Shown one piece after another: positions 16,403-24,691 of a stretch of 64,000 bases of DNA. Where the stretch lies: contig CAJFQL010000001.1 in NCBI GenBank assembly GCA_904419035.1, positions 124,001-188,000 on the forward strand, given 5' to 3'. Every line of letters starts with the position of its first letter. Within the stretch, counting starts at the first letter, position 1. A program made the translations under genes and the position numbers. The stretch is from Heritagella caecorum. Its GTDB lineage: Bacteria; Bacillota; Clostridia; Oscillospirales; Acutalibacteraceae. The notes beneath the pieces were generated by a model, which was not told where the DNA came from, ran no database searches, and was given only the letters and a program-made list of their open reading frames with translations.

Positions 16403-17290
16403 TTATTGAGTAGGCGGTACGTATTTTCCCGGATACGCCGAACCGCGGTAGGTTTCGTACCCGTTTTCAACATCCAGTACGACAGCGTCATGTTTCGGCT
16501 TTTGTTCGCTTTCCGGCGGCAGCTGCATAAAATCGCCATAGGCCATGTGTAAATACGTTTCGGCTCCTGCCGGAATGGATGCCGTCTGATTGCCAAAGGG
16601 CACCTGTCTCATGGCGGCAAAGGCTTCATGGGGATAATTATTGCGCATATACTGGAACCGCGAACACAGTTCGGTGACAAATTCCGTTTGGGGGGTAATG
16701 GGCGTTTTAGACATCTGCTTTTCAAAAAAACAGGCGACCCGGTGACGGCCATGAGCCGTGGGTACCAGTCCCAACAGAATTTTCCCCACTACATGGAAAA
16801 AACGGCCACGGCTAATGGGGGCTTCCCGCAGGGTGTACATTTGAAACAGAAGCGCATAGAGAATCTGCATGCGCCGGTGCCATTTTCCTTTGGGCACAGC
16901 ATCCAGCGGGAACACTTCCACCCGGATACCGTGGGGAATATCCAAGTCGACCTGTCTTTCTTTGATAAAAGTTGTGCGGGTATCCACAATGGCCGTGAGC
17001 AGAGAACGGTAATAATGTTCGTCGTCATCCCGGCACAGTACATAGGGGGTCCCTTTCATCTGTTCAGGCCACAATGTACAAAACCGTTCGTAATCGGCCC
17101 GCGGCATCATCATGTCGATATCATCGTCCCACGGAATCATGTCCCCGTGCCGCAAGGCCCCAATGCAGGCCCCTCCGCACAGATAGTGCATAAGATGATT
17201 TTTGTCACAGAAATCGTCAATTACGGCCAGAATCTCTTTATTTTTCTGCTGCAAAAGCCGCAGTTCCTGCCAAGCTTTTTCTTCCGACAT
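16403..17290 (-). CDS. LicD/fukutin-family phosphotransferase (copy 1)
   Basis: The LicD domain is unmistakable: LCGGACIGALRHGDMIPWDDDIDMMMP is spread over residues 39-65 and carries the two metal-binding aspartate groups DDDID, followed by RADYERF. Family members transfer a phospho-alcohol from a CDP donor to a glycan: phosphocholine in bacterial LicD, ribitol phosphate in eukaryotic fukutin and FKRP. Because tarI and tarJ (CDP-ribitol supply) are the direct upstream neighbours and no choline genes are seen, CDP-ribitol is the more likely donor here; this is inference. 295 residues, soluble. Confidence 0.85.
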   Translation of the reverse strand: MSEEKAWQELRLLQQKNKEILAVIDDFCDKNHLMHYLCGGACIGALRHGDMIPWDDDIDMMMPRADYERFCTLWPEQMKGTPYVLCRDDDEHYYRSLLTAIVDTRTTFIKERQVDLDIPHGIRVEVFPLDAVPKGKWHRRMQILYALLFQMYTLREAPISRGRFFHVVGKILLGLVPTAHGRHRVACFFEKQMSKTPITPQTEFVTELCSRFQYMRNNYPHEAFAAMRQVPFGNQTASIPAGAETYLHMAYGDFMQLPPESEQKPKHDAVVLDVENGYETYRGSAYPGKYVPPTQ

Positions 17291-17314
17291 AGCGGCTCGC
17301 TCCCTCTCTTTCCC

Positions 17315-18328
17315 TTATAACATCCAACGGAAGACCGTTTTAAACGGCGTATTCAGATCGGTGGCAAACACCCGGTGGATGTCGGCAATTTGCCGCACCG
17401 GCTCATCTTCATACAGAATAAATTGCAGCCGGCGGCTGAAAACGGGGTCCTCCATCAACGCCACCGCTTCTTCAAAGTCCTCCCGGCCGGAGCGGCTGCA
17501 CCCCACTAACGTCAGCCCTTTTTCCAGCACATCCCGGGTGCGCACCGGGATCGGGCTTTCGCTGACCCCCATGAGCATCACACTGCCCTGGGGGTGAATC
17601 GCGGTGATAATATCTTCCACCGCGTGGGCGCTCCCTTCCCCGCCACAGCACTCAAACGCATGGTCAATCTGAAAAGAGGCAGGTAGGCTATCTTCCCGCA
17701 GCCGTTGATCCACAAACGAAAAATGGGACAGTTTTAAGTCGTTGAGCCCTACCACGGTAATGTGGGTTTGGGGAAACTTTTTCTTTAATACCGATGCCAC
17801 AACATAGGCGAGGCTGCCATCACCCCATATGCCCACCCGGGCCCTGCGGGAATGACTGCTCATGGCAAAACGCCGGGCCGCATGCACCGCCACACTGACA
17901 AATTCCGTGATAGCGGCTACCGGCAGCGGGATATGCTGGAAGGGCACCACCCGGTCCGGCGGCAACTCGATTACCTGCCGCATAAAGCCATCGGCCCCAC
18001 TGGATAGAAACTGGGACCCGCGGCTGTAATTTTCAAAAATCATGGGGTCATCTTGTCCGGGTACGTTGGGGATCAGCACCACCGGCTGCCCCACGGAAAA
18101 TGTACCGGTATCATCGCGTACCACATGACCGCAGCATTCGTGAATCAGCGCCATAGGCAGTTTACGGCGCAGCACCCGGGCATCCCTCTGCCCCAGATAA
18201 TAGCGCTGGTCGGCGTGGCAAATCGCCATATAGGCAGGCCGCACTACCACCTGCGGCGTGGCGCTGAGATCGCCAAACCGGGGCAAAATCACCCCGGGGC
18301 TGACAAGACGGTAGATCGTGTTGAGCAT
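17315..18328 (-). CDS. tarJ: Ribitol-5-phosphate 2-dehydrogenase (TarJ type)
   Basis: Reduces ribulose-5-phosphate to ribitol-5-phosphate with NADPH, feeding TarI. The 337-residue medium-chain dehydrogenase has the TarJ-type sequence YMAICHADQRYYLGQRD, KLPMALIHECCGHVV with Cys/His/Glu zinc ligands, IPNVPGQDD, ENYSRGSQFLSSGADGFM and a Rossmann segment VGIWGDGSLAYVVA. The start overlaps the tarI stop (TAATG), so the two are coupled. Confidence 0.88.
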   Translation of the reverse strand: MLNTIYRLVSPGVILPRFGDLSATPQVVVRPAYMAICHADQRYYLGQRDARVLRRKLPMALIHECCGHVVRDDTGTFSVGQPVVLIPNVPGQDDPMIFENYSRGSQFLSSGADGFMRQVIELPPDRVVPFQHIPLPVAAITEFVSVAVHAARRFAMSSHSRRARVGIWGDGSLAYVVASVLKKKFPQTHITVVGLNDLKLSHFSFVDQRLREDSLPASFQIDHAFECCGGEGSAHAVEDIITAIHPQGSVMLMGVSESPIPVRTRDVLEKGLTLVGCSRSGREDFEEAVALMEDPVFSRRLQFILYEDEPVRQIADIHRVFATDLNTPFKTVFRWML

Positions 18329-19041
18329 TACTTTCTCCCCATTCCGACCATGGCCTGGGCAATTTCATAATCGGTGACCGTGGTAATTTTCATATTCGAT
18401 ACATCCCCCGGCACTAAGTGTACCGGTTTTCCCCGCAAAGCGAAAATCTTGGCCGCATCGGTAAGGGTTTTCTTTTCTTCTTCCGAAAGGCTCTGATACA
18501 AAGTTTTGAGGAGGTTCATATTAAAGCTCTGGGGGGTCTGGCCCTGGTACATATAGCGGCGTTCGGGAACCTCAGTGATAAATTCGCCATCTTTGGAAGC
18601 CACAATCGTATCGGTACAGGGGATCACCGTATCCACCGCCTTATATTGCAGCGCCCCGTCGATGTTCTCTTCCAGCATGCGCAAGGTGACAAACGGGCGC
18701 ACGGAATCGTGGGTCACCAGAATGTGGTCATCACTTTCGCCGAAATCCTGTTCGATTTGCGCCGCCACTTTAAAAATGGTATCGTTGCGGTCGCCGCCAC
18801 CGGGCACCAAGGAAACCCGGTCTTTCTGTTTTGGCACGAAGGTATCCACCAAATCCTGCATGTGTAAAAGCCACTGAGGATGCACCCCCACATAGACCCG
18901 GTCAAACCGGCTGCAGAGTAAAAATGTTTCCAACGTGTGAATCACAATGGGTTTTTCCCCCAAGGTGAGGAACTGTTTCGGCATACCGGCCATATGCATG
19001 CGGCTGCCAACGCCCCCCGCCAAAACGGCACCAAAAATCAT
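18328..19041 (-). CDS. tarI: Ribitol-5-phosphate cytidylyltransferase (TarI type)
   Basis: Makes CDP-ribitol from CTP and ribitol-5-phosphate. The 237-residue protein belongs to the IspD/TarI family: AVLAGGVGSRM with the CTP loop, MPKQFLTLGEKPI, GGGDRNDTI, THDSVRPFVTLRML, VIPCTDTIV, and TPQSFNMNLL. I favour TarI over IspD because tarJ follows directly with a TAATG overlap and because of the GGGDRNDTI form. The start is the ATG beginning IFGAVLAGG; an upstream in-frame ATG would add a non-family peptide. Confidence 0.9.
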   Translation of the reverse strand: MIFGAVLAGGVGSRMHMAGMPKQFLTLGEKPIVIHTLETFLLCSRFDRVYVGVHPQWLLHMQDLVDTFVPKQKDRVSLVPGGGDRNDTIFKVAAQIEQDFGESDDHILVTHDSVRPFVTLRMLEENIDGALQYKAVDTVIPCTDTIVASKDGEFITEVPERRYMYQGQTPQSFNMNLLKTLYQSLSEEEKKTLTDAAKIFALRGKPVHLVPGDVSNMKITTVTDYEIAQAMVGMGRK

Positions 19042-19078
19042 AACCTTTTGACCCCTTCCTTTTCGGGTTTGCCTTTTC

Positions 19079-19948
19079 TCAGGGCTGGGCTCTATGCCCA
19101 GCTCCATAACAATCGGCGTGTTCGGTATACGGATGTTCTAAATCGATCAGCACGGCTTCATGGGAAGGCACTTGCTTGTCTTCCGGAGGCAAGGTGAGAT
19201 AATCGCCAAAGGCCATGCGCAAATATGCATCATACCCCACCGGCAGCGGCATGGGAATGCCCTCGAAATCATGTTCTTCCGCCGCTTGAAACCACTCTTT
19301 TTCGTACCGGTTTTTCATGTAATGGGGGCCGGAACACAGTTCGGTGATCCCCGTACAGGAATCAATCGACCAGCGCGTCATGTGGCGTTCGGCCCATTTC
19401 CAAATTTTATAACGCAGTTTGGGTGACCGCACTACACTAAGCAGCAACTTGGAACCCGCTGCCATCACGCCACCGTGATTGACCGGTACCGTTTGGGCAC
19501 AGAAAAGCGAATAGATCAGCGCCCACACCACCTGGCATTTGCGGGCCCAGGCGGAATCCGGGTATCCATCCAGCGGCAAAATATCCACCGCCACGCCGTG
19601 GCACAAATCCAGGTCCTGCTGGTAGGTTTTAATAAAGGTGGTTTTCGGGTCACGGATGGTTAAAAACAGGTTTCGGTCTACCAGGGTTTCGTCCGATTTG
19701 ACAAGCACATAGGGGCCGTTCTTTTCCTGCTCCTTCCACAGGCGCACGAACATTTCGTAATCGGCCCGGGGCATGAAGAAATCCACATCATCATCCCACG
19801 GCACAAACCCTCCATGCCGCAACGCACCGATACAGCAACCACCGCAAAAATAGAGCAGCAGTCCGTTCTTTTTGCAGAAATCATAGATATAGGTAGCCAT
19901 TTTCAGCCCTTCCAGCTGCAGGCTCCGCAATTTGGCATCGGGTGTCAT
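19079..19948 (-). CDS. LicD/fukutin-family phosphotransferase (copy 2)
   Basis: 289 residues with the family core GGCCIGALRHGGFVPWDDDV, followed by DFFMPRADYEMFVRL. It is a clear paralogue of the other LicD-type protein in this operon (for example TTFIK, FGDY..LPPE and a shared C-terminal pattern), so the pair probably arose by duplication and now acts on two acceptor positions or two successive units. Donor CDP-ribitol is inferred from the adjoining tarI-tarJ. The ATG has AAGGA 5 bases upstream and the end of the gene before it overlaps by ATGA. Confidence 0.85.
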   Translation of the reverse strand: MTPDAKLRSLQLEGLKMATYIYDFCKKNGLLLYFCGGCCIGALRHGGFVPWDDDVDFFMPRADYEMFVRLWKEQEKNGPYVLVKSDETLVDRNLFLTIRDPKTTFIKTYQQDLDLCHGVAVDILPLDGYPDSAWARKCQVVWALIYSLFCAQTVPVNHGGVMAAGSKLLLSVVRSPKLRYKIWKWAERHMTRWSIDSCTGITELCSGPHYMKNRYEKEWFQAAEEHDFEGIPMPLPVGYDAYLRMAFGDYLTLPPEDKQVPSHEAVLIDLEHPYTEHADCYGAGHRAQP

Positions 19949-21024
19949 GTGGTTCCTTCTTTCTGTGTCGATTTTTCTTTTAACAGACAGCGAATATCTT
20001 CTGTGCGGCGGCTTTGCCCGCCATGGTGCTTTTTCTTCCAAAACGGCAGTTGAAAAAATCCAACCCAAGTGCCAACCCCGTATGTAACATGCAGCAGGAG
20101 AAACAGCACTGGCATGCAAAACGCCAGGGGCGTGAAGTGTTCATCTTTCACACAGCACAAGGTCATCACCACGCATAATAGCGCATACAGCCCCCACATC
20201 AGCCAGCTGAGCAACGGCCACCCGCACAACGCCAAAATGGTGGTCAGCACGATGCCGAACAAAAAAGCACCCGGAACGAAATGATATAAAGACAGGCACG
20301 CCGGGCACACTCCGGCTGTCAGGGCAATCCATTTGCCGTTGCCATACTTTTGGCGGATCATGCCCCGCAGGGAACTGCGGACATACTGCCAGGAAAGAAT
20401 ATTGGGATCATAGCACAACCGGTATCCGGCCGCCCGTATCCGGTAGTTCATTTCGTTATCTTCTGTGCGCACCAATTCTTCATTATAGCCGCCCACGGTT
20501 TCGAAGACCTCCCGGCGGTAGCATCCGTGAAACAGCGATTGTACATATTCATGTTCCTGGCTGCGGCGGTATGGCGCAATACTGCTGCCAAATAGGGAGT
20601 TTTCTGCCAGCAGCAGTGTCTTTTGCCAAGGCGTCTTCTCCTGTGGCACACAGGGACGCCGTCCTCCACAGACCATTTCGCCGCCCGTCAGGCACGCAGC
20701 ATTTTTCTCGATAAAATCGGCGGGAATTGAAGCGTGGGCATCCACGCGCAAAATAGCATCCCCCGTAAAATGTTCCAGGGCTACATTCCACCCGGCCGCC
20801 AAAATCCGGCCCGGGTTCGCTAACACGTTCACCCGCTTATATTCTGTCCCGTGGGCATCGGCAAATGCCTGCATAATGGCCCCCGTTTTGTCGTTCGACA
20901 TACTATCGATCAGCAGAACTTCTATCCGGTTTTTAGGGAACGTTTGCCCTAGTAAATCTTCCAGAAGGTGCGGCAGGGCCTTTTCTTCGTTGCGGGCAAT
21001 CACGCAAAAGGAAATCGTAAGCAC
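19945..21024 (-). CDS. Family 2 glycosyltransferase with C-terminal membrane segments
   Basis: Processive or single-step GT-A transferase, probably using a nucleotide sugar and a lipid-linked acceptor at the membrane. 359 residues: SFCVIARNEEKALPHLLEDL at the start, LLIDSMSNDKT, AILRVDAHASIPADFI (DxD-like), GCYRREVFETVGGYNEELVRTEDNEMNYRIR, then about three membrane segments between residues 255 and 330. GTG start with GGGGGAGG 8 bases upstream. First gene of the six-gene operon. Confidence 0.85.
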   Translation of the reverse strand: MLTISFCVIARNEEKALPHLLEDLLGQTFPKNRIEVLLIDSMSNDKTGAIMQAFADAHGTEYKRVNVLANPGRILAAGWNVALEHFTGDAILRVDAHASIPADFIEKNAACLTGGEMVCGGRRPCVPQEKTPWQKTLLLAENSLFGSSIAPYRRSQEHEYVQSLFHGCYRREVFETVGGYNEELVRTEDNEMNYRIRAAGYRLCYDPNILSWQYVRSSLRGMIRQKYGNGKWIALTAGVCPACLSLYHFVPGAFLFGIVLTTILALCGWPLLSWLMWGLYALLCVVMTLCCVKDEHFTPLAFCMPVLFLLLHVTYGVGTWVGFFQLPFWKKKHHGGQSRRTEDIRCLLKEKSTQKEGTT

Positions 21025-21057
21025 GAACCGGTCCTCCCCCTTTTTTCAATATTTTTC

Positions 21058-21086
21058 ATTATAAGCAGTCGCTAAATAAAAGTCAA
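21058..21086 (-). promoter_or_regulatory. Probable sigma-A promoter of the surface-polymer operon
   Basis: Minus strand TTGACT, 17-base spacer, TATAAT, about 30 bases upstream of the glycosyltransferase start. Near-consensus. Confidence 0.8.
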
Positions 21087-21159
21087 CTTTGGGTAAAAGC
21101 CGTTCGTTTTCGATGCCATTTTCGCGGCTGCCATTTTGTTTAAAAGCTCCCCATAAAGA

Positions 21160-21203
21160 AAAAAGCGTCCGACACCCGGCAAACCGGGCATCTTCCGCTT
21201 TTT
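21160..21203 (-). terminator. Terminator after the TSCPD gene
   Basis: Outer arms AAAAAGCG / CGCTTTTT and inner CCCGG-CAAA-CCGGG with an internal bulge, ending in a T-run on the minus strand. It separates the TSCPD/PHP genes from the surface-polymer operon. Confidence 0.7.
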
Positions 21204-21215
21204 GTTTCTATTGGC

Positions 21216-21464
21216 TTATTTTGCAGAAGCTTCGCGCAAAGCTTTCGCCAGCTGGTCCGGGCAAGAAGTATCTTTAAACCCACAGCGGATGCCTTCACAG
21301 CGGGCAATCACGTCTTCCACTTTCATACCCTTAACCAAAGCGGCAATGCCCTGCGTATTGCCGCTGCAACCGCCTACAAATTCCACCGAGTTGACCACGC
21401 CGTTTTCCACATCCAGCAAAATTTGGCGCGAGCAGGTTCCCTTTGTTTTGTACGTCATTTTCAT
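21216..21464 (-). CDS. TSCPD domain protein, 82 residues
   Basis: The protein carries KTKGTCSRQILLDVENGVV, GGCSGNTQGIAALVKGM, CGFKDTSCPDQLAKAL; the last gives the family its name. Four cysteines (CSR, GGCSGN, CEGIRC, TSCPD) could bind a metal. Related domains are appended to vitamin B12-dependent ribonucleotide reductases, but this free-standing form is of unknown function. It is followed by a terminator and preceded closely by the PHP gene, perhaps in one transcript. Confidence 0.85.
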   Translation of the reverse strand: MKMTYKTKGTCSRQILLDVENGVVNSVEFVGGCSGNTQGIAALVKGMKVEDVIARCEGIRCGFKDTSCPDQLAKALREASAK

Positions 21465-21500
21465 CTGGTTCGTCCATCCTTTCTTTTTATGAAGCCAGCT

Positions 21501-22352
21501 TTACGTTTTGATCCGGTCCATAAGCTGGCGGCACGTGTCCTGTGGGGTGCGAAAAGTCCCCAATGGATGCGGCGGATCGCTATTGGAACCGTGAAAATCC
21601 GTTCCCCCGGTCAAAAGCAGCGAAAATTCGGCCGCGATAGCCGCTATCTCTTCCTGATCGTCTGCCGTATTGCGGGGATGCCAGTATTCGGCTCCGTCCA
21701 CTTCCCCATTTTGAGCCATGTGCCGCAATAGCTCAAGGCTTCTGTACTCGCCCGGATGTGCCAACACCACAACGCCCCCCGATGCCCGGGCCGCACGGGC
21801 CACTTCGTGCACATCGGGATACTGTGTTGGCACATAGGCACAGCCGCCCCGTCCAAAAAGTTCCCGGAACAGAGGGCCATACAGACGGTCCACGACACCG
21901 GCTTCGCGTAAAGCCAGCATAATATGCTGCTTAAATAGCGTAACACATCCCTGGGCACAACGCAAGACCAGATCCCGATCAATCGGGTACTGCTGTGAAA
22001 TTTTTTCAATCATTTGCTCGGCATTTTTTCGCCGCTCCTGTGCCATGTGGTCACACAGCGGCTGCAGCAGCTCCGGCTTTTTGGGCCCGTAAACCAGTAA
22101 ATGAGCTTTGCGTCCCGTGGCTGGATCCCGGGTAGAAAACTCCACCCCAGGAATGATAGCCACCCGGTATCTTTCCCCTAATGCGACGGCCTCTTCCCAC
22201 CCGGCCATGGTATCGTGATCGGTCAGCGCCATAACGGAAAGGCCGGCTTTCGCCGCCATGGGCACAAGTTCTTTTACAAACAGGGTCCCATCAGAATAGC
22301 GCGAATGTACATGCAGATCGCCATCAAACGGTTCATTCGCCATCATATTCAT
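21501..22352 (-). CDS. PHP-domain phosphoesterase
   Basis: 283 residues with the PHP metal-binding motifs: DLHVHSRYSDGTL (HxH), MALTDHDTMAGWEEA, IPGVEFSTRD, VLAHPGEYRSL and GGTDFHGSN. This set and spacing match the bacterial 3',5'-nucleoside bisphosphate phosphatase / RNase AM group (YciV/TrpH-like), but the exact substrate cannot be fixed. The start ATG has GGAGG 10 bases upstream. Confidence 0.85.
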   Translation of the reverse strand: MNMMANEPFDGDLHVHSRYSDGTLFVKELVPMAAKAGLSVMALTDHDTMAGWEEAVALGERYRVAIIPGVEFSTRDPATGRKAHLLVYGPKKPELLQPLCDHMAQERRKNAEQMIEKISQQYPIDRDLVLRCAQGCVTLFKQHIMLALREAGVVDRLYGPLFRELFGRGGCAYVPTQYPDVHEVARAARASGGVVVLAHPGEYRSLELLRHMAQNGEVDGAEYWHPRNTADDQEEIAAIAAEFSLLLTGGTDFHGSNSDPPHPLGTFRTPQDTCRQLMDRIKT

Positions 22353-22383
22353 GCCTTTTTCTCCTCCCTGCTTGATGATGGGC

Positions 22384-22420
22384 AAAACCACCGGCCCTGC
22401 AAAGGAGAACCGGTGGTTTT
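22384..22420 (-). terminator. Probable terminator after the hydrogenase gene
   Basis: Arms AAAACCACCGG and CCGGTGGTTTT (11 bp) with a 15-base loop. The T-run on the minus strand is only four bases. An outer pair TGATGGGC/GCCCATCA that includes the hydrogenase stop codon could lengthen the structure. Confidence 0.55.
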
Positions 22421-22450
22421 TACCGCTTTATGAAAAGGATCACAAGCCCA

Positions 22451-23899
22451 TCATTCGCGGGCATTCATGTTCACATCGCTGTAGTCGTGGATCTTTTCGA
22501 TGTTTTCCACAACGCCGCGCTTATCGGCTGCGCTGAGTAGCTTCATACGGTTCTTCTTCAGGCGCAGCGGATCTTCCACGCCGCCAGGGCCAGCCACACA
22601 GCCGCCTTCGCAGGCCATGCCTTCCACAAAGTCTTCCGGCAGACGTCCCAGGTTCAGCAAGGTCAGCGCCTTCTTGCATTCCCGTGCCCCGTTGCACTGC
22701 AGGCAGGAAACTTCCAGATCAATGCCGCGTTCTTTGAGCACCTGCTTGACCGATGCCGTTACACCGCCGCTGGTGGCAAAATTCTTACCGGCCAGGCTGC
22801 CATCCTGTTCTTCGCACACTTTGGAAGCCGGGTCCACATTTCTGGCGTCGAACATAGCGGCCAGTTCTTCAAACGTAAGAACCAGGTCGGCCGTATCCTG
22901 CACCTTTTGGATTTCCATCTTTTTCGCCATGCACGGCCCAATAAAGACCACTTTCGCGCCGGGATGCTCCTTGCGGATATACCGGGCCGTCAGCACCATG
23001 GGCGAACCGGTATGGGAAATGTGGTCTACCAGTTTGGGGAAATGCTTTTCGATCATGTCCACAAACGCCGGGCAGCAGGAAGTTGTCATTTTTTTGCCTT
23101 CCTGTACGGCTTCCACCAGTTCTTCCGCTTCATGAGCCGCCGTCGCGTCGGCGCCCAGAGAAACTTCATACGCCCCGTTAAAGCCGATTTCCCGCAGGGA
23201 TTCTTTCAGAGCGCCTACCGTGGCCATACCAAAGTGCCCTTCGATAGCGGGCGCAAACATGGCGTATACTTCCACATTTTCGTCCCGGATCAGATCAATG
23301 ACCTGGGTGATGTACGAACGGTCCGTCAAAGCACCGAACGGACAGTTCTTGGTGCAGGTACCGCAGCTGATGCAGTTATCATAATTGATGGCAGCCCGTT
23401 TGTTTTCATCCATGGTGATGGCATCCACCGGGCAAGAGCGCAGGCAAGGCCGCAGGGTATCGGAAATGGCGTTATACGGGCAGGCCGCCGCACAACGGCC
23501 GCATTCCTTGCACTTGTTGGGGTCAATGTACGCCCCGCGTCCCGTAATGGAAATGGCGCCAAACGGGCAGGCCGCCTGACACTTTTTGGCCAGACAGTGC
23601 TGGCAGTTGCTGGTCACCGTAAAACGGCTGATGGGGCAACCTTCACAGGCTGCGGGCAGCACGCCCACAATGGATTTTTCGGTCTGGCCAGGCAGCGAAA
23701 TGCCGCGGGCCGCGGATACACGTTCCCGAATGATTTCCCGTTCCCGGTAAATGCAGCAGCGGAATTTAGGCTGCGGCCCGGGGATCAGATCATAAGGGAT
23801 CTGGTCGATATTCTCTTCCAAGGTGCCGGCATAGCTCAGCTCGGCCACCTTTCTGAGCACTTCGTATTTCAGTTGTTTGGCATCATTATCATACCGCAT
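22451..23899 (-). CDS. Monomeric [FeFe]-hydrogenase, group B-like
   Basis: Catalyses reversible proton reduction with ferredoxin, in the cytosol. 482 residues. N-terminal iron-sulfur region rich in Cys (CEGCP near 85-89, CQHCLAKKCQAACP at 99-112, CKECGRCAAACP at 130-141, CLRSCP at 152-156, CISCGTCTKNCP at 176-187), then the H-cluster domain with L1 TSCCPAF (273-279), L2 GPCMAKKMEI (321-330) and L3 EGMACEGGCVAGPG (426-439). TSCCPAF and the short form suggest group B rather than the well-studied group A. It stands alone; maturases HydE/F/G are not in the window. Confidence 0.93.
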   Translation of the reverse strand: MRYDNDAKQLKYEVLRKVAELSYAGTLEENIDQIPYDLIPGPQPKFRCCIYREREIIRERVSAARGISLPGQTEKSIVGVLPAACEGCPISRFTVTSNCQHCLAKKCQAACPFGAISITGRGAYIDPNKCKECGRCAAACPYNAISDTLRPCLRSCPVDAITMDENKRAAINYDNCISCGTCTKNCPFGALTDRSYITQVIDLIRDENVEVYAMFAPAIEGHFGMATVGALKESLREIGFNGAYEVSLGADATAAHEAEELVEAVQEGKKMTTSCCPAFVDMIEKHFPKLVDHISHTGSPMVLTARYIRKEHPGAKVVFIGPCMAKKMEIQKVQDTADLVLTFEELAAMFDARNVDPASKVCEEQDGSLAGKNFATSGGVTASVKQVLKERGIDLEVSCLQCNGARECKKALTLLNLGRLPEDFVEGMACEGGCVAGPGGVEDPLRLKKNRMKLLSAADKRGVVENIEKIHDYSDVNMNARE

Positions 23900-23962
23900 T
23901 GAATACAGCCTCCGTTTTCAAAAATAGAATAGCGGACTACGCATATGGCTAACTTTGTTACG

Positions 23963-23968
23963 ATTATA
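23963..23968 (-). promoter_or_regulatory. Extended -10 element upstream of the hydrogenase gene
   Basis: Minus strand TGTTATAAT gives an extended -10 (TGN-TATAAT) about 65 bases before the hydrogenase start. A matching -35 is weak. Confidence 0.5.
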
Positions 23969-24022
23969 ACATACAATAGGCTTTTCAGAAAGACCCGGAT
24001 GCAAATTTTGTTAAATTTTTTC

Positions 24023-24613
24023 TTAGCGGGCGTCACTGGTCCCTTTTTCTATGAGATACGTCGATTCCAGATCGGCCAGATGAAGCTTGACAGCCAACGG
24101 ATACTTTTCATAAGCCAGACTAATGGCAAAACTGCCCCCTCGGACGGCGTCGTCAAACCCGCCCATGTGCCAGCGAATGGCCACGGCTTCCGCCGGTTTT
24201 AACCGGACAAACCGCTCGATGAGAAAAACAGACTTTTCCCCGTGGCCATAAGGGAACGCATCGTCGGTGGTATAATACGGCTTTTTCTCCCACTGGCCGG
24301 TTTCTTCGTTTTTGACGTTGCGGGTCGATACTTTATAGAACTGGGCCTTGCAAATATCGTGGAGCAGCCCGCACAGCGCAAAGCTCTCTTCGTTATCGCC
24401 CTCTTCAAAATAGCGGCGGCGCAGCGTTTCGTAGACATTCAGGCTGTGCAAAGCCAGCCCCCCTTCGCAGGCACAGTGATACCGGGTACTGGCCGGTGCC
24501 GTGAAGAAATCTTTTTGGCAAAGCCATTGCAGCAGTTTGTCGGCCCCTTCGCGCTGAATATGTTCCTGATAGCAAGCGATAAACTGTTCCCGCACCTGTT
24601 GTACGTCGATCAT
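24023..24613 (-). CDS. HD-domain phosphohydrolase-like protein
   Basis: 196 residues. YHCACEGGLALHSLNVYETL and FALCGLLHDICKAQFY provide the H...HD metal-binding residues of the HD superfamily, with GHGEKSVFLIERFV and AVAIRWHMGGFDDA following. Such small clostridial HD proteins may act on nucleotides, but no substrate can be named. The ATG has GGAGGAG 7 bases upstream. It lies between thiN and the hydrogenase gene with gaps on both sides, so it may be its own unit. Confidence 0.8.
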   Translation of the reverse strand: MIDVQQVREQFIACYQEHIQREGADKLLQWLCQKDFFTAPASTRYHCACEGGLALHSLNVYETLRRRYFEEGDNEESFALCGLLHDICKAQFYKVSTRNVKNEETGQWEKKPYYTTDDAFPYGHGEKSVFLIERFVRLKPAEAVAIRWHMGGFDDAVRGGSFAISLAYEKYPLAVKLHLADLESTYLIEKGTSDAR

Positions 24614-24658
24614 CGTAGAACTCCTCCCCCGGCCTGCAGGCCGTTTCGTTTGGTCAGA

Positions 24659-24689
24659 AAAACCCCGGGCCATATAAGTCCGGGGTTTT
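24659..24689 (-). terminator. Terminator after thiN
   Basis: 10-bp stem AAAACCCCGG/CCGGGGTTTT with an 11-base loop and T-run on the minus strand. It closes the long yicC-to-thiN gene block. Confidence 0.8.
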
Positions 24690-24691
24690 CC

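Noticed and set aside
16348..16596. N-terminal extension of the first O-antigen-ligase-like gene
   Set aside because: It overlaps licD, has no family content, and a GTG with an upstream ribosome site exists after the licD stop.
22376..22453. Nested inverted repeat TGATGGGC/GCCCATCA around the hydrogenase terminator
   Set aside because: The right arm is coding (hydrogenase C-terminus and stop); probably coincidence, kept only as a note in the terminator entry.
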